The notes under the pieces are model-generated. The model was not told where the DNA came from. It ran no database searches and was given only the letters and a program-made list of their open reading frames with translations. From the NCBI RefSeq assembly GCF_026013615.1, contig NZ_JAPDPI010000005.1, positions 97,548 through 161,547 on the forward strand: a stretch of 64,000 nucleotides of DNA, in the 5' to 3' direction. This DNA is from Plebeiibacterium marinum. GTDB lineage: Bacteria > Bacteroidota > Bacteroidia > Bacteroidales > Marinilabiliaceae. The position numbers and the translations under genes were made by a program. Positions 44,308 to 53,721 of the stretch are shown in pieces (positions within the stretch are counted from its first letter, which is position 1; every line of letters starts with the position of its first letter).

Positions 44308-45276
44308 ATGATTGAAAAACTAATTTATCTTGAATCGGTCGATTTAATAGAATTCCTTGGAGTAAAAAATGTAAAGCTTGATATTATAAAAAATAAGTTT
44401 CCTAAACTTCGTATCATAGCAAGGGGTGATTGGCTCAAGGCCATGGGCGATGAAGAAGAGGTGGCTCACTTTGAAGAAAAAGTGCATTTGTTGCTCGATC
44501 ATTATAATGAATACAATGTATTAAGCGAGCATTCGATTGTTGAAATCATAGATAGCGGAATGCCTGGCAGAAAGAGGGAGATAGATGATGTTATTTTATA
44601 TGGTGTAAATGGAAAGCCCATTAAAGGACGTACCCCCAACCAGCAGTTATTTGTTCAGGAATATGACCGTAATGATTTGATATTGGCCATAGGCCCCGCC
44701 GGATCGGGTAAAACCTATACTGCAATAGCTCTTGCTGTCAGAGCGTTAAAGCGACGAGAAGTGCGGCGTATTATTTTGAGCCGGCCTGCAGTGGAAGCAG
44801 GGGAGAAGCTTGGTTTTTTACCCGGCGATATGAAAGAGAAAATAGACCCGTACCTGCAGCCATTATATGATGCCCTTCAGGATATGATACCTGCAGCCAG
44901 GTTAAAGGATTATATGGAGAATGGAACCATTCAGATTGCTCCTTTAGCCTATATGCGTGGCCGTACCCTAAATGAGGCCTTTGTTATATTGGATGAGGCT
45001 CAAAATACTACTACCAATCAGATTAAGATGTTCCTTACCCGTATGGGACAAAGTACAAAATATGTGGTTACCGGTGATGTAACACAAATTGATCTGCCCA
45101 GAGCAAATATGTCAGGATTGGTGCAGGCCATGAAAATCCTTAAAAATGTAAAGGGGATCAAAGTAATCAACTTTAATGTTAATGATATAGTTCGCCATCC
45201 ATTGGTTCAGAGGATTGTGGATGCATATGATAAGCATGATAAAAAAAAGGAAAATAACGAAAAACAAAGTATATGA
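44308..45276 (+). CDS. PhoH-family ATPase
   Basis: 322 residues. N-terminal ~100 residues form the KH-like region typical of PhoH/YbeZ; the ATPase domain has Walker A GPAGSGKTYT (129-138 approx.), SRPAVEAGEKLGFLPGD, Walker B AFVILDEAQN and KYVVTGDVTQIDL. YbeZ-like proteins act with YbeY and ribosomes in RNA metabolism; ybeY is not adjacent here. Its stop overlaps the next ATG (ATGA). Confidence 0.94.
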   Translation: MIEKLIYLESVDLIEFLGVKNVKLDIIKNKFPKLRIIARGDWLKAMGDEEEVAHFEEKVHLLLDHYNEYNVLSEHSIVEIIDSGMPGRKREIDDVILYGVNGKPIKGRTPNQQLFVQEYDRNDLILAIGPAGSGKTYTAIALAVRALKRREVRRIILSRPAVEAGEKLGFLPGDMKEKIDPYLQPLYDALQDMIPAARLKDYMENGTIQIAPLAYMRGRTLNEAFVILDEAQNTTTNQIKMFLTRMGQSTKYVVTGDVTQIDLPRANMSGLVQAMKILKNVKGIKVINFNVNDIVRHPLVQRIVDAYDKHDKKKENNEKQSI

Positions 45277-46067
45277 AGAAGTTAATGCTTTATGTAAGTA
45301 TCCTGCTTACATTTTTTGCTTGTAGTAATGATGATGAGAAGTCGAGCCTTGATGAAATACGTGAATATTTAAGTGCCAGTAATATCAGTGGAGTTACAGA
45401 AAGCCCTTACGGGATTTTTTATAAACATATTCAGGAAGGAGAAGGAGAAACGGGCTTTGATTTACCTGCTCAAAGCGCCACTTTTACGTATAAAATTTAT
45501 GATTTGTACACGGATGAGTTGTTGGGAAGTAGTGATGTGCCGGTAAACTATAACCTGGATGAAATATCATATGGGATACAGCTAGCCATTTTATACATGA
45601 AAGCAGGAGGGGTGTCTGAATTTTATATACCTTCAGAATATGCTATGAATACAGGTAATATAAGGATGGAGGTTGATTTACTTGGTTTGTCGGAGGATTA
45701 TCTTACCAGCGATGATAAAATTCAGTACTATTTTAAGTTGAATGATATTACAGATACTATAGCTGATCCGAGCGGGGTGTATATTAAACATTTAGAAGAA
45801 GGAACCGGAGAAGTGGCCGGAGCATCAATAGATCAGGTAACCGTTACTTATGTGGGCAGTTTTATGAGTAATGGGGTTGTATTTGATCAGTCGGCCTCGG
45901 CGGTGACTTTTACATTGGATAAATTAATTGAAGGTTGGCAGATAGGTATCCCGTACATGAAAAAAGGTGGTAAAGCGCAGCTGTTTATCCCATCAGAATT
46001 GGGTTATGACGATGGTCAGGAAAGGATTTTTGAAATTACCCTGGAAGATTTTACCCTAAAAGAATAA
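45273..46067 (+). CDS. lipoprotein with two FKBP-like peptidyl-prolyl isomerase domains
   Basis: 264 residues. Lipoprotein signal with Cys17 (TFFACSN). The first FKBP-like module (~28-140) is degenerate; the second (~150-264) is fuller (VTVTYVGSFMSNGVVFDQS, WQIGIPYMKKGGKAQLFIPSELGYDDG), close to the canonical FKBP signature though several active-site aromatics are weak. Likely a periplasmic, membrane-anchored folding helper. It overlaps phoH by 4 bases and ends before a strong bidirectional terminator. Confidence 0.85.
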   Translation: MKKLMLYVSILLTFFACSNDDEKSSLDEIREYLSASNISGVTESPYGIFYKHIQEGEGETGFDLPAQSATFTYKIYDLYTDELLGSSDVPVNYNLDEISYGIQLAILYMKAGGVSEFYIPSEYAMNTGNIRMEVDLLGLSEDYLTSDDKIQYYFKLNDITDTIADPSGVYIKHLEEGTGEVAGASIDQVTVTYVGSFMSNGVVFDQSASAVTFTLDKLIEGWQIGIPYMKKGGKAQLFIPSELGYDDGQERIFEITLEDFTLKE

Positions 46068-46084
46068 TGCCGGTTAAGGCAGAT

Positions 46085-46128
46085 AAAAAAAGAGGGATAA
46101 GTCAAGTTGATTTATCCCTCTTTTTTTT
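46085..46128. terminator. bidirectional terminator
   Basis: AAAAAAAGAGGGATAA / TTATCCCTCTTTTTTT stem of 15-16 bp, A run on one side and T run on the other; serves the FKBP gene and the convergent coiled-coil lipoprotein gene. Confidence 0.92.
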
Positions 46129-46187
46129 ATCTATATGTCTAGTTCTGATTTATTTACGAATTACCGTAATAGAAATATATAAATTGG

Positions 46188-46907
46188 TTAGTAATGTCCC
46201 AGTTCTTTGGCAATTTTATCAACGTTTTTGTTTTTGTTTGGGTCAATGGCTTTATTTGAAGCATTAGCCGAAAGCAATTCTTTTCTTAATTCAATAAAAT
46301 ATTTCGAAATAGACTCTATTTTATTTTTGTTTTCAACAAGCTGTTGTTCAAACGAAATCAGCTTTTGTTTATTTGTGTCGTACTCTTTTCTTAATGATAC
46401 ATTAGAAGAGCTTAGGTTTGCATACTTTTCTTTTTGGGCTTTAAGCTCATTTTCAAGTTTTAAAAACCTTTCTTTCGATAGTTTCAGCGCGTACCGAATA
46501 CTGGCCGTGTCTTTGGCTAACCTGTATTTATCGGCTTTTAAGGCTTCTAATTCGGAAGTAACAGATAATGAGGTTTGTTTCTGTGATTTATATTTACTTA
46601 AAGTTTCTTTTAGTTCATTTTTTAATTGATCGTTTAAATCAGACAATTGCGTAACCTTTACCAATAAATTGCTCATTTCATCAGATTTAACAGCATTGCT
46701 CAGATGGAGCTCGTTTTTCATTTTTTCAAACTCTGAAATCATTGAGTTCACCTTGTCGTTTAAGGAGCGGTTTTCCTGTTTTGTTGTTGAAAGTTCTTTG
46801 CTTAGTTTAGAATTGCGGAGCATCGCAGCATCATATTTCTTTTTGGAAACCACACAGCTACTTAAAGTTAACGATAGAATAATTGTAGAGATAAATATTT
46901 TTTGCAT
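46188..46907 (-). CDS. coiled-coil lipoprotein
   Basis: 239 residues. Lipobox LSSC with Cys18; the remaining ~215 residues are almost entirely heptad-patterned coiled coil (LSKELSTTKQENRSLNDKVNSM, LEALKADKYRLAKDTASIRYAL, LKLENELKAQKEKYANLSSSN). No enzymatic domain. Possibly an envelope spacer or a partner of an OmpA-like protein; function unknown. Confidence 0.72.
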   Translation of the reverse strand: MQKIFISTIILSLTLSSCVVSKKKYDAAMLRNSKLSKELSTTKQENRSLNDKVNSMISEFEKMKNELHLSNAVKSDEMSNLLVKVTQLSDLNDQLKNELKETLSKYKSQKQTSLSVTSELEALKADKYRLAKDTASIRYALKLSKERFLKLENELKAQKEKYANLSSSNVSLRKEYDTNKQKLISFEQQLVENKNKIESISKYFIELRKELLSANASNKAIDPNKNKNVDKIAKELGHY

Positions 46908-47279
46908 TGCAACAGAATTAATTCAGTTTGAAATTCGTTATCAAAAGTAACAAAGTTTTTTAAAATAGTTTCTGTAGTACAGCTCTTCTCACACAAAACT
47001 CTTTTTAATAGAATTGTATGGGTCAAATATGCACCTGATAGGGGACTGATACAACATTGGCACATACATTCTTCAGATATCCTCCACTATTTCTCCACAA
47101 TAAAATACCAATCAGTGAAGCAGTAGTGAAGAAATAGTGAAGGAATAGTGGAGAAATAGTGTTGAAATTGCAAGTACTTTCAGTAGTTGGTTCCTATTTG
47201 GTGCGAAGCAAAGCAGATAAATCATTCTTCCTTATTGTAATATTATTTATAAATTAGCCACTCAAAATAATATTTTGGT
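46908..47279. other. 372-base gap with an 11-bp repeat array
   Basis: Nothing coding. It contains the 11-bp array (47114-47168) with inverted units before it (47082-47098). The promoter of the downstream gene is not clear. Confidence 0.65.
47082..47168. repeat. 11-bp array R11-2 with inverted units
   Basis: Direct units AGTGAAGCAGT, AGTGAAGAAAT, AGTGAAGGAAT, AGTGGAGAAAT, AGTGTTGAAAT follow two inverse units (CTCCACTATTTCTCCAC, 47082-47098), allowing a hairpin. Confidence 0.88.
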
Positions 47280-48431
47280 ATGATGACACTGATAAAAAAT
47301 ATAAACCTGCTGCTGGCTGTTTTATTTGTATTTGCAAATTCTATTGCGGCCCAGAATTTCACAGTAAAGGGCGATGTGGTAAATGCAGAAACAAACCAGG
47401 CTGTTGAATTTGCAAATATTGGTATAGAAGACACTTATTTGGGTACAGCATCAGACATTGATGGGAAATTTGAAATTCAATTATCACATGCGCTTGAAGA
47501 TAAAATTGTTAGAATATCGGCGGTAGGATACAGGGCAAAATCATTTTTTGTTAAAGATTGGGCTGATATTAGCTATGTAAAGATACAGTTGGTTCCAATT
47601 AAATATGGTTTGTCAGAGATTGATATTAAGGCCAAATCAAAGGTGGGGTATGGAATTGTTAAAGCAGCATCAAACCTCATTGCTGAAAATTATATGGTTA
47701 AGTCGCATACCTATAAATGTTATATCAATACAGCCGGAACAAATAGTTCTTCGGTATCGCAGGTTTTTTTGTTGACTGATAAAACTGGTTATAAAACCAG
47801 GTCGTTTACTGATGCTTTTCAAAACAGAAACTATAAGATTATAGAAAACTCTAGTGATAAAGAGCCTCAATCTTTTTCGCAGGGATTGACGATGATTGAT
47901 CAGGTAATTAATTCAGATATAGCCCGTTGTGCAGGAAATGTATTGTCGGTTGAAAGTGTAAATGATTTTGAGATTGAGGTGTTGGGGGCAGAAGTGATAA
48001 ACCAGGATTCCGTTTGGGTAATAAGTTATGACTGTAAAAAGCCAAATATGCAAAATTGTGGTGACCCGGATGCATATTATTATTCAGGCAAGCTTTGGAT
48101 AACCATTAAAGATAATGTGGTTCTAAAAAACACAAGTGTACTAAAGCGGAAGCATAATTTTGTACATGGAAATGATTTTAGTGTTCCTGCAGATGTTCCT
48201 GCAAAGGAGGTGACTTACCAAGTTGAAACAACTTATAGAAAAGATGGAGGTAATTATGTGTTGGATGCCGTTGATTATAGATATTCTGTAAACAGCAGTG
48301 TTCAAAAGTTGTTTTTAAAAGTTGTTGATGTATTGCCATTTGATGGATCCATTCAGGGGCGTCAGTATTTTAATAACGAGAAATACAATACCTCTTTTTG
48401 GCAAAACTTTAAAAAGCCGGTAAAACAATAA
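47280..48431 (+). CDS. secreted protein with carboxypeptidase-regulatory-like domain
   Basis: 383 residues. Signal peptide 1-~25 ends AAQ (NSIAAQNFTVKG). Residues ~27-115 are the CarboxypepD_reg-like/CNA-B-type beta sandwich common in Bacteroidota (VNAETNQAVEFANIGIEDTYLGTASDIDGKFEI). The remainder is an uncharacterised DUF5686-like beta-rich region without a recognised motif. Localisation likely periplasmic or outer-membrane associated. A second ATG follows immediately. Confidence 0.75.
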   Translation: MMTLIKNINLLLAVLFVFANSIAAQNFTVKGDVVNAETNQAVEFANIGIEDTYLGTASDIDGKFEIQLSHALEDKIVRISAVGYRAKSFFVKDWADISYVKIQLVPIKYGLSEIDIKAKSKVGYGIVKAASNLIAENYMVKSHTYKCYINTAGTNSSSVSQVFLLTDKTGYKTRSFTDAFQNRNYKIIENSSDKEPQSFSQGLTMIDQVINSDIARCAGNVLSVESVNDFEIEVLGAEVINQDSVWVISYDCKKPNMQNCGDPDAYYYSGKLWITIKDNVVLKNTSVLKRKHNFVHGNDFSVPADVPAKEVTYQVETTYRKDGGNYVLDAVDYRYSVNSSVQKLFLKVVDVLPFDGSIQGRQYFNNEKYNTSFWQNFKKPVKQ

Positions 48432-48567
48432 TTCTAATTGAGTTAAAGTGATGATTGAAAGTGGTTTTGTCTGTAAAAATCATTTTTGGTTTAGTTCATT
48501 CTCCAAATTGGATTTTGTGTAAATTATTTATTAAATTATAGTCAGGAAACATTTAAATTCTTTGGCT

Positions 48568-49683
48568 ATGAAAGATAAGATAATAACACTGGCTACATTA
48601 ACCTACGAAAAGGCCCATTTAGTAAAGACTTTATTGGAGAATGAAGGCATCGACTGCTTCTTGGAACATATTAATCTTATCCAGGGAGCTGTATCTTCAG
48701 GAGTAAAAGTAAAAATCAGCGAGATTGATTTTGAACAAGCTATGATTGTATTTGATTCTATCCGCGAAATGGATTTTGAATCAACACATAAGGAATTTGA
48801 GTTGGATAAGAATATTAATATTTTGGTTCCGGTCGATTTCTCAGAATATTCAAAAAAGGCTGTAGAGATGGCTTTTGACTGGGTTAGCAGGTTGAAAGGG
48901 CGGCTGACAATCTTCAATTCATTTTATTCACCGGTAAGTTCAGGTTTGCCATTCAGTGATTCCTATGTTTATGATGTTAACCTGGATGAATTGAGCCATG
49001 ATCTAAAGGAGGAGAGTGAAAGCAGGATCAAAGAGATTGAAGATGAACTCAAGAACCGTTTGAAAGAAAAGAATATTGAAGGAGTGGTTGTTGATTCGGT
49101 CATCAGGAGGGGGATAGCTGAGCATGAAATATTGGGATACAGTAAAGTTCATGAGCCCTCTGTTATAGTTATGGGTACCCGGGGTGCCGATAAAAAGGCA
49201 GTAGACCTGATTGGCAGCGTTACCGCCGAAATTATTGAATTGGCAAAATGTCCTGTTCTGGCTGTACCTGAGAGTTTTAGTTATTCAGGAATTGATAATA
49301 TAAAAACCATAGGGTATTTGTCTATTTTTAGCGATGCTGATTTTACTGCATTAGAAAAGTTGAAGCAAATTGTGGATCCTTTGGGAGTTAAAATAGTGTG
49401 TTGCCATATTTCAACAAATGGTGATCTGGAGAAGGATACTGTGAAAATGGAAGGGCTGCGCGACCATTGCCGCAAAAGGAAAATTGACGATAATATTGAA
49501 TTTGAAATTATATCAAATGAAGATTTTTTAGTTGGGATTGAAAGCCTTGTGCAATCTAAAAATATAGATATATTATCGTTTACTACATACAAGCGAAATT
49601 TGATCACCCGGTTACTAAATGCTTCGGTTGCTAAAAAAATGCTATTTCATTCAACAACCCCTTTGTTGGTATTTCATGCATAA
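48568..49683 (+). CDS. universal stress protein with N-terminal DUF2007-like domain
   Basis: 371 residues. Residues ~1-70 (TLATLTYEKAHLVKTLLENEGIDCFLEHINL...KVKISEIDFEQAMIVF) match DUF2007, a small putative signal-transducing domain. Two Usp domains follow: the first (~85-235) has the complete ATP-binding motif G-2x-G-9x-GS (MGTRGADKKAVDLIGSV), the second (~240-371) lacks it. Start chosen at the ATG at 48568 after a TTG-GCT. Probably cytoplasmic, role under stress undetermined. Confidence 0.85.
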   Translation: MKDKIITLATLTYEKAHLVKTLLENEGIDCFLEHINLIQGAVSSGVKVKISEIDFEQAMIVFDSIREMDFESTHKEFELDKNINILVPVDFSEYSKKAVEMAFDWVSRLKGRLTIFNSFYSPVSSGLPFSDSYVYDVNLDELSHDLKEESESRIKEIEDELKNRLKEKNIEGVVVDSVIRRGIAEHEILGYSKVHEPSVIVMGTRGADKKAVDLIGSVTAEIIELAKCPVLAVPESFSYSGIDNIKTIGYLSIFSDADFTALEKLKQIVDPLGVKIVCCHISTNGDLEKDTVKMEGLRDHCRKRKIDDNIEFEIISNEDFLVGIESLVQSKNIDILSFTTYKRNLITRLLNASVAKKMLFHSTTPLLVFHA

Positions 49684-49722
49684 TTTTATATTTTTAGCGT
49701 TGTTATATAATGATTTGCCTTA

Positions 49723-50616
49723 ATGGGGATTAACCGGTTTGTTTTAACTTTTTATTTGTCATTTATGTTTTTGGTTTGTTTTACAGGATATGGCTACGGG
49801 CAATATCTTGTAAAAGGAACTGTATATATTCGCGATGGGAAATCAACAAAAACTTCATTGCTGATTGAAACAAATTCAAAAGAGATTAAAGTGCCGGTTG
49901 ACCTAAACGGAAATTTCACCACTTATTTAAATTGGGATACCAACTATAAACTGTATTTTGGTAAAATGGGTTATGTTACCAAATGTGTGGAATTTTCGAC
50001 AATAGTTCCGGATAACGTGTTGAAAGGAGGTATTTATCCCTATGAAATTTTAGTGGAGTTGTTTCCGCAGTTTCCAGATGTGGATACTGTTTTTTTTAAA
50101 AAACCGGTAGCAAAAATCGGTTATTCAAAAAAGATAAATGATTTTGATTATGATCTGGATTATCAGTTAAAGGTTCAGTACAAAATAGACCAAACCAAAA
50201 AGGATTATTATAGCTGGTTGGAAAGAAAGAATAATATTCCGGTTTTAACAAAAAAGGAAATAGACAGGATCCAAAAAAAGGAGGTTGTTCATTATCAGAA
50301 AACAGCTGAAAGCTCCAGTCTTGCTATGGCAGAGCCACAAAAAACTATTTTAAAACCCAGCCCCCCTGCTAAAAGGTATGAAGATCCTTTTGGTTTGCCG
50401 CCGTTAAAAGCTCAATATAAGGAAGGAAAAACTGTTGAAGTTTATCAGATGAAAACAAAAACGGTGAAGCGCGTAATCATTAAAATTAAGGAATATCAAA
50501 AAGTGTATTTTGAGGTAAAGCATAACTGGGGAGGGCATTATTTCTTTGTTCAAGAATCACCAACCTATATCAGGAGCATCTCCAGGTATAACTTCGATAA
50601 ATCCACAAAAGATTAA
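49723..50616 (+). CDS. secreted hypothetical protein of Bacteroidota type
   Basis: 297 residues. Signal peptide 1-~26 ending GYGQ (FLVCFTGYGYGQYLVKGTV). Residues ~28-120 are a beta-sandwich like those found at the start of many Bacteroidota surface proteins (VYIRDGKSTKTSLLIETNSK, LYFGKMGYVTKCVEFST). The C-terminal part is basic with Lys-rich coil and a KHNWGGHYFFVQESP stretch. No enzyme motif. Function unknown. Confidence 0.65.
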   Translation: MGINRFVLTFYLSFMFLVCFTGYGYGQYLVKGTVYIRDGKSTKTSLLIETNSKEIKVPVDLNGNFTTYLNWDTNYKLYFGKMGYVTKCVEFSTIVPDNVLKGGIYPYEILVELFPQFPDVDTVFFKKPVAKIGYSKKINDFDYDLDYQLKVQYKIDQTKKDYYSWLERKNNIPVLTKKEIDRIQKKEVVHYQKTAESSSLAMAEPQKTILKPSPPAKRYEDPFGLPPLKAQYKEGKTVEVYQMKTKTVKRVIIKIKEYQKVYFEVKHNWGGHYFFVQESPTYIRSISRYNFDKSTKD

Positions 50617-50631
50617 TATAGTGTAGGCAAG

Positions 50632-50768
50632 CAATAGATCGTTAGATTTTAGATAATAGACATTAGACTGATTTACAATTCGCTTAAAATCAATGAGATA
50701 ATAACTTTGCCATAAATTATTCAATGTATTTAGAATCAGTATATTATAAAATTTTAACGAACTAATGG
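50632..50768 (+). mobile_element. miniature inverted-repeat element, copy C (137 bp, diverged interior)
   Basis: Ends CAATAGATCGTTAGATTTTAG and (inverse) CCATTAGTTCGTTAAAATTT with target duplication GCAAG (50627-50631 and 50769-50773; a sixth base G also matches). The middle has diverged from copies A, B and D, so this is an older insertion. Confidence 0.8.
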
Positions 50769-50978
50769 GCAAGAAGACTCCAATAATAAATAAAATCACA
50801 ATCGCTCACTCCCTGAGAGCTTATCTTCTGAAATTCCAGCCTAGTTTGGGTTGTAGGACTTTCTTTTAGTGTCTAACCATTTTTATAGCTTCGCATACTT
50901 GTTTCACCATTGACCTCGTCTGGTGAGTATAAAAACAAGGTTTTCTTGTTAATGCCTGTTAAATGTCATGTTTTTCTT

Positions 50979-51008
50979 TTGGTCAATAGATTAAAAGCAT
51001 TACATTTG
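50979..51008 (+). promoter_or_regulatory. promoter of the threonine operon
   Basis: TTG (50979-50981), 19-base spacer, TACATTTG (51001-51008): an exact Bacteroidota consensus promoter 35 bases upstream of the leader-peptide ATG. Confidence 0.8.
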
Positions 51009-51043
51009 CATAACAATTTATAAGGAAAAACACAAAAGAACTA

Positions 51044-51112
51044 ATGGTTTATAACTTATTCCATACAATTACTACCACAACAACTTCAACATTCACCCCT
51101 TGGGGGGTCTAA
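51044..51112 (+). CDS. thrL: threonine-rich leader peptide of the thr operon
   Basis: 22-codon frame from ATG 51044 to TAA 51110-51112. The peptide reads MVYNLFHTITTTTTSTFT followed by PWGV: eight Thr and one Ile codon within eleven positions. It sits 36 bases after a consensus promoter and 138 bases before thrA. Regulation by ribosome stalling on Thr codons is the natural inference, as for E. coli thrL. A small stem, ACCCC-TTGG-GGGGT (51095-51108), lies at the end of the leader itself, and a TATCG/CGATA-bounded hairpin follows (51137-51168), but no GC-rich terminator with a T tract is clear, so the exact attenuation structure is unresolved. Confidence 0.88.
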   Translation: MVYNLFHTITTTTTSTFTPWGV

Positions 51113-51250
51113 TTTGTTATTCCTTTAAAAGAAAGGTATCGTATAAAGGATTTATAAGATGCCGATAGATTTCTAAAAAATAATAAATCATTGTTATTAT
51201 AATCACTTTGTTTTTCTCATAAATAGAGATTGGCATTTCAAAATAAATTT

Positions 51251-53683
51251 ATGAAAGTATTGAAATTTGGCGGAACTTCGGTTGGGTCAGCAGATAGCAT
51301 CTTAAAAGTCAGGGATATTGTTAAAAGTCAGGATGATGACGTTGTTGTTGTAGTTTCAGCAGTTGGCGGCGTAACAGATCAATTAATAAAGGCTGCTAAC
51401 CTCGCAAAAAAGGGAGACCATGAGTGTTTTGATATTTTAAGCGAAGTTAAGGAAAAACACTATGGAATAATCAGCGAGTTGTTCCCTTTAGATATAGCGC
51501 AGACCATTAAGTTTAGGGTGGATCAATTGTTTGACGAGGTGAGCACTATAATTAAAGGTGTATATATGCTTAAAGAGATCACCGTTAAGAGTGAAGCTAT
51601 TATATCAAGTTTTGGAGAAAGGGTTTCTTCATTTATGATTGCACAGCTTTTTGAAGGTGGAAAACTTTTTGAGTCTCAAAAATATATTAAAACTGATAAG
51701 GTTTTTGGCAAGGATACTGTTGATTTTGAAGAAACAGAAAGAAATTTGTTGTCGGTAAAAGATGAATTGGTTGCCATCAATGTTTTCCCCGGATTTATTG
51801 CATGTAATAAAAATGAGGAAATTACCACATTAGGTCGTGGAGGTTCTGACTATACTGCAGCTATAATCGCAGCAACTCTTGATGCATCAGTATTGGAAAT
51901 ATGGACGGATGTAAATGGTTTTATGACTGCAGATCCGCGTATTATCAGCAGGGCTTATTGTATAGATAAACTGAGCTATCAGGAAGCTATGGAGCTATCC
52001 CATTTTGGAGCAAAAGTAATTTATCCTCCTACAATCTTACCTGTGTACAAGAAAAAAATTCCAATCCTTATTAAAAATACTTTTAATCCTGAAGCCCAGG
52101 GAACATTGATAAATGATGAAAGAGAACCTTTAAAAGACAAAAAAATTAAGGGTATCTCATCAATCAAAGAGGTTGCTTTGTTAACGATTCAGGGCATTGG
52201 TATGATCGGAGTAACCGGTATTGCCATGAGGTTGTTTAAATCATTGGCGCAAAAGAATATCAATGTAATTTTAATCTCACAGGCATCTTCCGAAAATTCT
52301 ATAAGTATTGTTATAGAATCAAAAGCAGCTGATAAAGCAGTAAAACTGGTAGAAAAGGAGTTTAAGACAGAGATTGCATTAAATCAGGTCAATAATATTA
52401 CTGTAGAAAGTGATATGGCAGTTATTGCTATTGTTGGTGAAAACATGAAACATACAACAGGGATTTCAGGAAAGCTCTTCAATAGTATGGGGCGAAATGG
52501 CGTAAATATATATGCTATTGCTCAGGGAGCTTCAGAACTGAACATCTCTTTTGTAGTTAAAGAAAAGGATCTGAGAAAAGGATTGAATACAGTGCATGAA
52601 GCGTTTTTCTTGTCGCATTTCAATGTGGTAAACCTTTTTGTTATTGGAACAGGGACAGTTGGTAAAATGTTGATTGAAAAAATCAATAGCCAGTCAGATA
52701 AGTTGTTTGCAGAAAATAAACTAAAAATCAGGGTTGCCGGTATTACCAATAGCCGTAAAATGCTATTAGATCCGCAGGGATTGGATACAAGTGGTATTTT
52801 GAATGATCTGATGGAGAAAGGTGACAACGCTAATCTTAGTGTGTACACCGAAAAGGTTAAAGAGTATAACCTGGCAAATAGTGTGGTGGTAGACTGTACT
52901 GCAAATGCGATTATTTCAGAAATATACCAGGGCTTGCTGGAATCAAATGTTTCTGTGGTTACGGCCAATAAAATTGCAACATCATCAGATTATGCCTCAT
53001 ATCAAAAACTAAAGGAAACAGCCTTGAACAAAGGGGTTAAATTTTTGTTTGAAACCAATGTGGGGGCAGGTTTGCCTATTATTGCACCATTGAACGATTT
53101 GGTTATGAGTGGAGATAAGATTTTGGGTCTGGAGGCTGTTCTGTCAGGTACATTGAACTATATAGTTAATACGGTTGATGAGAATAAACCTCTATCTGAT
53201 GTCATTCAGGAAGCTAAAGAAAAAGGTTATAGTGAGCCGGATCCAAGAATAGATTTGAGCGGAACCGATGTGGTTAGGAAAATATTGATCCTGGCCCGTG
53301 AAGCAGGTTATGAAATGGAGCAGAGCGATATTGAGGTGGTTCCATTTGTGCCACAAAAGTATATGGACTGCGATTCTCTGGATCAATTTATGGAAGAGAT
53401 TAAGGAATATAACGGTACATTTGAGGAGAAAAGAAAAGAACTGGCCAACCAGGGGAAAAAGTTGCGCTATGGTGCTAAACTTGAGAATGGGAAAGCTACG
53501 GTTGGTTTTATCGAGATTGACAAAACACACCCGTTCTTTGATTTAGAAGGAAGTAATAATATTATCCTGATCAATTCGGAACACTATAAAGAACACCCAA
53601 TGCAAATTAAAGGGTATGGTGCTGGAGCAGATGTTACAGCAGCCGGGGTGTTTGCAGATATTATAAAAGTTGCAAACAAGTAA
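51251..53683 (+). CDS. thrA: bifunctional aspartate kinase / homoserine dehydrogenase (ThrA)
   Basis: 810 residues. Aspartate kinase ~1-285 (KFGGTSVG at 5-12, GRGGSDYTA), two ACT regulatory domains ~305-455 (threonine feedback region by family), homoserine dehydrogenase ~460-810 (VIGTGTVGKM Rossmann motif, NKIATSSDYASY, ETNVGAGLPII, GYSEPDPRIDLSGTDVVRK catalytic Lys/Asp region, GAGADVTAAGV). Start is the ATG at 51251 (MKVLKFGG); the preceding frame has no signal. First structural gene of the threonine operon, under control of the leader peptide. Length matches ThrA/MetL fusions. Confidence 0.96.
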   Translation: MKVLKFGGTSVGSADSILKVRDIVKSQDDDVVVVVSAVGGVTDQLIKAANLAKKGDHECFDILSEVKEKHYGIISELFPLDIAQTIKFRVDQLFDEVSTIIKGVYMLKEITVKSEAIISSFGERVSSFMIAQLFEGGKLFESQKYIKTDKVFGKDTVDFEETERNLLSVKDELVAINVFPGFIACNKNEEITTLGRGGSDYTAAIIAATLDASVLEIWTDVNGFMTADPRIISRAYCIDKLSYQEAMELSHFGAKVIYPPTILPVYKKKIPILIKNTFNPEAQGTLINDEREPLKDKKIKGISSIKEVALLTIQGIGMIGVTGIAMRLFKSLAQKNINVILISQASSENSISIVIESKAADKAVKLVEKEFKTEIALNQVNNITVESDMAVIAIVGENMKHTTGISGKLFNSMGRNGVNIYAIAQGASELNISFVVKEKDLRKGLNTVHEAFFLSHFNVVNLFVIGTGTVGKMLIEKINSQSDKLFAENKLKIRVAGITNSRKMLLDPQGLDTSGILNDLMEKGDNANLSVYTEKVKEYNLANSVVVDCTANAIISEIYQGLLESNVSVVTANKIATSSDYASYQKLKETALNKGVKFLFETNVGAGLPIIAPLNDLVMSGDKILGLEAVLSGTLNYIVNTVDENKPLSDVIQEAKEKGYSEPDPRIDLSGTDVVRKILILAREAGYEMEQSDIEVVPFVPQKYMDCDSLDQFMEEIKEYNGTFEEKRKELANQGKKLRYGAKLENGKATVGFIEIDKTHPFFDLEGSNNIILINSEHYKEHPMQIKGYGAGADVTAAGVFADIIKVANK

Positions 53684-53721
53684 TTATTTGGGATTAGTAA
53701 TTTGAAGAAAGAAGATTTGAA

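Larger units (their letters stand above)
50617..51250. other. 634-base gap: miniature element copy C, thr promoter and leader
   Basis: Apart from the features listed separately (miniature element 50632-50768, promoter 50979-51008, leader 51044-51112) it has a stretch AATCGCTCACTCCCTG (about 50802) shared with 43189 and a possible 5-bp hairpin at 51095-51108. No other gene. Confidence 0.7.

Noticed and set aside
46067..46267. 66-codon frame after the FKBP gene
   Set aside because: Runs through the bidirectional terminator and into the convergent gene.
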